The notes beneath the pieces were generated by a model. That model did no database searches and was not told where the DNA came from. It worked only from the letters and a program-made list of their open reading frames with translations. Of a DNA stretch of 64,000 nucleotides, positions 58,081-64,000 are shown piece after piece; the stretch's first letter is position 1, and each line of letters starts with the position of its first letter. Position numbers and translations under genes: made by a program. This stretch comes from Paracamarosporium sp. OC-R06-R3 (lineage: Eukaryota; Ascomycota; Dothideomycetes; Pleosporales; Didymosphaeriaceae): NCBI GenBank assembly GCA_019828545.1, contig JACVRA010000150.1, positions 248,001 through 312,000 of the forward strand, written 5' to 3'.

Positions 58081-58380
58081 TGTGTAGGCTATATCTTTGA
58101 TTGAAGTAAGCAATATTGAAGAATGGGTGCAATGCACAACAACAATGCTCGGAAGTCGGGTGCAGAGAGAAGAACAAAAGATGCTGGAGGAAGAGTCATG
58201 AATGGCAAGTTGCTCGACTACTCGCTTCCTTTCGCAAGTGGAACATGACGAGGTTATGATGTTTGTTGTCGGAAATCATGCAAATTGAGGCAGGCGTGTA
58301 CATTATTGGGTAGGCGCATACAGGGCTGCACATTCGTCCCAAATGCTGCGGACCAGAAGCTGGCAACGACAACCATATAC
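58081..58380. other. Intergenic spacer
   Basis: This 300-bp spacer holds the promoter of the But2 gene and the 3' end of the beta-lactamase-fold gene. Nothing else is seen. Confidence 0.55.
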
Positions 58381-59904
58381 TTAAGCAACGGTACCATCTT
58401 GAGATTTTCGGTATCGCTTTGCCATCTCTCTCTGGAAAAGATGTGTGACTGGTTGATGCTTCTTTTCTCCTGGTGGGCTCAGCTGTGTAGCGAATACACC
58501 ACAAGAACTCCCCTTCCTGTCAATCCACCATTTCAAATTCGGCGCACCGCCCCACTGGGTCCACCCGGCTTGCAACCCCTCCTCTTTGTTTGTGAGCCCG
58601 ATCAAACCTAAGAGTCCATGTGTCCACTCCCCAGACCCTGGACTTCCAACAATAGGCTCACCCGGGATCATGGCAGCGGCCATGGGGGGGATCGCAAGAG
58701 TTCTTCTAAGCGCGGCCTCTGACGAGGGTGACAGCGTCGATTCGAATAACGTGTCTACAGTGTCAGGCCTTAGTATCTGACCATCGTTGCGTAGGATAGA
58801 CTTGAGTAGCTTGAGGAAGTCTTCCGCTGTACTGAACAGACCGCCGCTGCCATATTGATCTTTGTGATCGAGCATGAGATTCCTCGTGCTATCCAAAGAT
58901 GCATTCACGTCGCTGAGAGGCTCATCAGGCGAAGGCCGGACGACCATGGGTGGTAAACGTGCAGCAACGTTGTTGTGTGTGTAGGGCTCGAATGTGGTAT
59001 CGTTCATGTCTAGTACGTCGAAAACGTTCTTACGCAAATACTCTTCGAGCGTGCAGTTGTTGGCTCGAGCGACCATAAGACCAGCAACATCATGACCGGG
59101 ACCGTAGTCCCACCCAGTGCCCGGTTCAAAAAGCAGTGGAATCGTAAATACTTCTGGGATCGTACCACGCATCGCTCGTGGTCCCTCTCCACGTGACTGA
59201 CGCCATTTCAGGAGCAGTCCCGGATGGAAGTCATACGCCAAGCCTGAGGTGTGTGAAATTAACCTTCCTGCGGTGATTTTCTCTTTTGCATCTCGCAACA
59301 CCGGCCGTCCGTTTTCGAAACCTGTCACGATCTGTGGTTGGCTCCACTCAGGCAGGAGCCGATCTACATCATCGGATGAATCAAGACTAAAGAAGCCGCG
59401 ATCGACACACTGTATAACCGCTACAGATGTTACAAGTTTGGTCATTGATGCGAACCACATAGGTGTCTTGGTAGTGAGTCCTCCGGACGAAGGGTCAAGC
59501 CCGAAAGTGCCGTATGCAGCAAGAAAGTCTTCTTTCACTGCTTCTCCATCTGGTAGTTGCTTAGCATGTTGCCGAGCCTGTGACAAGGGTTGTTCGTTTT
59601 GACAGATGCAGGATTGAGACAAAGAGGAATGGCAACTCCTCTGATAGCCAATTGATTGTGTTGCTTGCTTCAGCTGGCGAAGGTGCAGACAGTTGCCGTC
59701 TCGTTGGTCTTATTTTCTTTTGTGTGCAACCTAGTCAATCACGAGGATAGAGAGTTTGCGCAGGGTGAAGATGGCAGCAAAAGCAATGAAATGACAGGCC
59801 TTACCGTTGATATCCCCAGCAGCGGCTAGCGCCATCCCCGCCAGTAGACGTTCATTCCCAGGAGTGACAGCTCGCCTGCACGCTTCATCCAAGACAGAAG
59901 ACAT
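58381..59904 (-). CDS. Beta-lactamase-fold serine hydrolase/transesterase
   Basis: My model has two exons (59904-59805, 59549-58381), 422 aa. Exon 1 starts MSSVLDEACRRAVTPGNERL and ends at GDIN with a GTAAGG donor. Exon 2 resumes at AVKEDFLAAYGTFGLDP. The catalytic Ser-x-x-Lys is SMTK (residues 68-71). Further marks are ISHTSGLAYDF, a Tyr motif in GWDYGPGHD, and GSGGLFSTAEDFLKLL. This is the class C beta-lactamase/esterase family that includes LovD-type acyltransferases; the substrate is unknown. There is no signal peptide. The intron would be 255 nt, far longer than others here, so the exon 2 start (acceptor CTACCAG) is uncertain and an extra small exon may exist. Confidence 0.82.
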
Positions 59905-61633
59905 TCTAACACTCGAGTGTTCTGAGACCCAATTCTAAAGTCGATGTGTTCCTGACTAGAAAGACCCTATATGAGTGTTTGTAATGGTGAAGGATAGAAG
60001 AGATAGCGGCAGCGTCGTAAGCTTAGGGCGCTCATAACCGGCATTAGCGCGAGGTACCCTGCGAAAACCGGTTCGTCTTCAGGCAACCTGTGCAATGTGG
60101 GGCACTTCTACAGATGGTACCTTCTGAATGGTGTTGTCATGGCATGGGTCCGAACCTAGGCGAAATCAGCGTTAGTGACTCGGGGTCTTGTCTGATTCCC
60201 GTTTCCATTCTCAATTATTGCCATGAAGGATGCTTTCCTTGTGTAACATCGCTAGCGAGTATTCATCTCATTTTACCCAAAAACCAGCAGAGATTAGATT
60301 ATCGAATGTCTCATATTTTCAAATCAACGACCTTTCCATGAGTGAAGTTATCGCGTGGGGAGGACAAAACGGCGATTCTCATGCACTCAGTCGGCACGAC
60401 CACAATGTGGGGACGGGGACAAGTCAGTCACAGGATACACAGCTGCTCGCTTACGATCGGTTGCTCGCAGTTGGGACAGGCCTTCCTTGATCGCTCCATT
60501 TCGTTGCGGTTACACTGTTTGAAGCGGCTTCTGCAACGCGCCGTGACTCACCGTTCTCGGCTTGGGCTGCATATGTCTAGATCTATGAACTACAACATCT
60601 CTGAGGATCTTTTTACATTTGCACATACTCATACACAATCCTACAAATTGCGCATACAGTCATTCACCGAGTAGAACGATAGCACTTGTGGAGGCCAACA
60701 TGCCAGTTCTAAGTCACATTACAAGGGTCTGTTGCGGATGCATGCCCTTGCGACCTACATCTGCAAGCGGCCCCGGAGTTGGTCAAATACTCGTTATTGG
60801 CTTGTAATGTTGCGTAAGTTAGTGTATCAGGAATACGTCTGTCACCTACAGTCGTTTCATAGACGCTCGGAGATGGAACCCAATCCTGGCGTCGAAGCTC
60901 TTGAAAGACCAGTGTGCGATTCGCACTAAATCAAAAATAAAAGCCCATGCATGAGTAACAGGCCACGAACCTCATCGCCAAAAGTAAGTCATACTATGAC
61001 AAAAATTGCACACATACGGGATTACCAGAGCCAAAAAATCTGCAAGGTAGAAGAATCAAAATATGTCATTCTAAGTACTACTCGTTACAAGAACAGTAGT
61101 GGCAAAGCTCAATTGTATACAATCAGGTTCTTCCTTCTACAAAAGCGGCTCAATGAACAAAGATAGCATTTACATGGCTTGATTTAAGTCCGACAAGTCG
61201 CCTTAACGTCGCCATCAATAGTGGTTTTTGCATCACAGATGTCCCGTTACTCGGTCATTCGTCACACTAAGGACCAAATGGGGACGCATCCGCATGATTG
61301 TGGCGTTCGACGATCGCTGGCAGATTCCGCACCCGCCTTCTCCAAGTCGCACCGCACTTCTGACTAGAGTACAACAGGATCTGTAATTCCGGGTTTCTTA
61401 TATGAAGAGCTTTACAAGATCATTGGCTGGAGACTTCTTTGCTTTTACGGAAATCAAACTCGACCTTCTCCGCAATGACAGCTCTGTTCCGATCTCGACT
61501 CGACGCTGTCGATCTGGTGACACTAGACCATGTGTACTTATGGCAGGCATGCCCCAATTTTGAACTCGGAATCGAACTTGCATGTTTTTGAATCCGACTA
61601 GAAACCGAGCGTTACAAACTTTCCGCTACCATC
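59905..61633. other. Intergenic region
   Basis: This 1.7-kb stretch has only short frames. One, 61398-61583 minus (61 codons with ATG, containing ELSLRRRSSLISVKAKK), looks more protein-like than the rest but has no support. No repeats or RNA are recognised. Confidence 0.5.
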
Positions 61634-63086
61634 ATGCCCGGAGGTATACATCCTCCGTTGGCTGTAGTGCTGTCATGGCCAAACCCAAACTACGTCGATC
61701 CTGTCACCCGACCGAAGGCAGCAACTATACTGGCGTGCTTCTTTGGCCCACTCACTATGGTCCTGCTTGTTGCGAGATTGTGGGTTAGAATATACATACA
61801 ACGAAACACTGGATTGGATGACTGGTTGATGATAGTAGCAAGTGTCAGTACAATATTTCCCATGTGCCACTTTCCGCCTTGTTAACAAGTTTAGATACCG
61901 CTTGCTGCTTTGACGGTCCTCATTCCTCTAGGCAATCATTACGCTCACAGCTTGAAATATAAATTACTAACAAAGCGTAGTGGCAGACGTATATCACTTT
62001 AACAAACATATATGGGATGTACAGCCACATTTCTATGTGCTGCAGCGAAAATTCATCATGGCAATCGACACGACATTCTGTTTTGCGTCTGGGCTTGTGA
62101 AGATCTCCATTCTCTTGTTCTATAAGCGTCTGGGTTCACGCGCTGTCTCGAACGCCTTCCACTGGGCAACCAGGCTCACTATAGCCTTTATAGCGGCATA
62201 CTCTATCGCGTTCACGCTTGTCCCTATCTTCGGCTGCCAACCCATATCCGCGTTTTGGGAACAAACCGACATTCTCAAGGTTGCAACCGGCTACAAGTAC
62301 AAGTGCTTCAATGAAGGCGCAGACGTTTTCGCCGCTGCTGTTATCTCTTCCGCTCAGGATTTACTCACTGCTATCCTACCCACGTTCCTATATTGGAACC
62401 TACAGATTCCCGTTCGTCAAAAGGTTGCTTTGTTTGGCGTCTTCGCAATGGGCTATGGAGTTGTCGCAATCGGGGCCGTACGCTCATATTATTCCTGGCA
62501 AATATTTTTTGAGACATACGATGTAACCTGGGTAGCGTGGCATGTCTGGACATGGACTTTACTCGAGATTCATATTGGCGCCATTTGTGCAAACGCACCC
62601 GCGCTAAAAGTGTTTTTCAGTCAAATACTCCAGATTAAGACTTCAAGGGCAGGTTTAAGATCTGAAACGAAGAACTCTGGCACCAAAAGCTCCACACAAA
62701 GACAAGTGCGCTCGTCTTTCTCAACGTCGACATATTCCAAGGCCTCACTGTGGAAATCTAGCCAACAGTATCGCAAATATGGTCACCTTTCTGATGAAAA
62801 TCAAGTACAGCAAGAAACTCGACTCGCGCAACCACCCACGTCCAAGCGTTCGGTCGGCATTACGGATACTCCGTTTGATGAAATTGAATTGGATGTAAAT
62901 CGGGCGCAATTGCAATCGCATTCGCAAAATTCACAGCGCTCGAATTTGCTCAGCCAGGAGGATCTCCAAGCTTTACCGCGTATGCCATCACCATATCCTA
63001 CGGTTCGACCACTACCTCCAGTACGCCCTAAGGCGTCTTACGGTGATAACAGAGATGACAAACCAACATGGAGGAGCTGGTCTTGA
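61634..63086 (+). CDS. Fungal rhodopsin-domain (PTH11-like) integral membrane protein
   Basis: Three exons (61634-61843, 61895-61931, 61981-63086) give 450 aa. It opens MPGGIHPPLAVVLSW, then RLWVRIYIQRNTGLDDWLMI (the family DD-W-L block), IPLAALTVLIPL, HIWDVQP, RKFIMAIDTTFCFASGLVKI and LLFYKRL. Four further helices follow, with FGCQPISAFW and EIHIGAICANAPALK. The polar tail of about 150 residues is Ser/Gln-rich. Intron 2 (61932-61980) has an ideal branch site (TTACTAACA) and TAG acceptor, but its donor must be GC (CTAG|GCAATC) for the frame to hold. It is a putative membrane receptor. Its blocks differ from those of the 2.4-kb gene, so the two are not recent duplicates. Confidence 0.88.
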
Positions 63087-63677
63087 ATAGATCTGGTAGT
63101 TTTTCTTGCAACACGCGATCATGGTGGTTCTATGCTGGCATAGAGTTTCTCGGAGGATGCCTCGAACAATCCACATCCCGTGCGTTTCCATAGCCTGTAA
63201 GCATACTTGACAACCAAGCTTACTAGGATTTGATCCTGGCCACGCTATCCGCATTCCGATGAGACATTGATGGTGTTCGTATTTTACCTATATATTATCT
63301 TTGGGCAAACACATCTTGCGCAGCGATAACAGGCAAACGCTTTGGGAATTGTCTCAATCCCTGGTCGGTAATGGACGTTAAATAGCGTATCGATGCTACA
63401 ATCGATCTCATACTTATTCTAGATGGAATCCTCACTATGTGTATCTTCTCACTAGAACGATATGTCTCACTAGAGTCAACTCTGTACAATAGTGTCAGGA
63501 AACATTCACAGCTTAGACATTAGCATGTCATGACATTCGTTTCTATTCGAGCTGTCTGTGCGAAGAGTGCCACTTATCCACTGTTCTAGCATTTAGCTCA
63601 GCATGTATCCATCGCATTTCAAATTACGTTAAAATCCACACTCAACTCTTATTCTTCCGTCGGATCCATCTCACAAT
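63087..63677. other. Convergent intergenic spacer
   Basis: This lies between the 3' ends of the rhodopsin-domain gene and the right-edge gene. Nothing coding or repetitive is seen. Confidence 0.55.
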
Positions 63678-64000
63678 TTAATCATTCTTAGAATCCATCC
63701 TAATCGCCTCGTGCCTCTCATACTCTCTCTGCGCCTTCTCCAACTCCACCTTCTCCAACTTCCATCTGTCATCCTCGCTCAGCTTCCCCCTTCTTTTCGC
63801 TTCCTGCTTTGCTTTCCTCATCTCTTCTCTCGACAGGCCCTCATACTCTTTTTCATTGCCTCTACTCTGGTCTCCAATCCCGAAGGTCTTTCCGATGGCA
63901 GTTCCGCCGTACGCTGCGGCGTTGCCCAACCCTTTGCCAACGCCGACGACTGTGCCAAAAACGCCAGCGCCCAAAGAGTGCACGGTGTTACCTGCAGTGT
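63678..64000 (-). CDS. Gly-rich small protein, 3' part (gene runs off right edge)
   Basis: The frame is open from the right edge to a stop at 63678, giving the last 107 codons. The visible part begins TAGNTVHSLGAGVFGTVVGV with small residues spaced as in glycine-zipper or membrane-hairpin segments (GKGLGNAAAYGGTAIGKTFG). It ends in a charged helical tail (SREEMRKAKQEAKRRGKLSE, EKAQREYERHEAIRMDSKND). The start and any upstream exons lie beyond the window. I do not recognise the family. Confidence 0.6.
   Translation of the reverse strand, partial: TAGNTVHSLGAGVFGTVVGVGKGLGNAAAYGGTAIGKTFGIGDQSRGNEKEYEGLSREEMRKAKQEAKRRGKLSEDDRWKLEKVELEKAQREYERHEAIRMDSKND

Overview
The window looks like a piece of nuclear chromosome from a filamentous ascomycete (Pezizomycotina). 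Dothideomycetes is my best guess, but that is inference. The evidence is: genes cut by many short introns (about 45-100 nt) with GTRNGT donors and YAG acceptors, some with good branch sites such as TTACTAACA; families typical of moulds (PTH11-like fungal rhodopsin-domain proteins, fungal transcription factor domains, GH92, GH1, CBM18, But2); and long gene-poor spacers. I rebuilt exon-intron structures by hand from frame, splice signals and family conservation. No expression data or database search was available. I recognised no rRNA, tRNA, CRISPR or intact transposon.

Layout. 1-4 kb: the 5' exon of an unrecognised gene running off the left edge, then a rhodopsin-domain membrane protein. 4.7-12 kb: an alpha-dioxygenase-like haem fatty-acid oxygenase, a GH1 beta-glucosidase and a DUF1365 protein; two of these three families are linked to lipid modification. 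12.9-17.1 kb: isocitrate lyase and a PRS5-type PRPP synthetase, both core metabolism. 18.2-25.8 kb: an apparently AT-rich gene desert with relics of an NB-ARC (NLR-type) gene and a broken Zn2Cys6 regulator. 25.9-32.4 kb: an unrecognised basic protein, a CBM48 protein of the Crp1/Mdg1 type with 50-residue repeats, and the PKA regulatory subunit. The last two are divergent across a repeat-rich spacer that holds one palindromic CRE. 32.4-42 kb: repeats, a transcription-factor-domain protein and a secreted sialidase-fold glycosidase. 42.2-48.8 kb: a repeat-rich, probably nuclear protein, divergent from V-ATPase subunit d, and a six-exon gene of unknown function. 49.6-63.1 kb: a secreted GH92 alpha-mannosidase, an MFS drug:H+ antiporter, a secreted CBM18-But2 chitin-binding protein, a beta-lactamase-fold hydrolase and a second rhodopsin-domain protein. 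The right edge cuts an unrecognised glycine-rich protein.

How the genes relate. The window mixes housekeeping genes (isocitrate lyase, PRPP synthetase, PKA-R, V-ATPase d) with accessory, surface and secreted functions. I saw no complete secondary-metabolite cluster and no clear new multi-gene system. The most notable items are the stand-alone alpha-dioxygenase-like enzyme near DUF1365, probable GC-AG introns in both rhodopsin genes, the CBM18-But2 architecture with a 10-residue repeat linker, the repeat array in the CBM48 protein, and the degenerate NLR and zinc-cluster relics.
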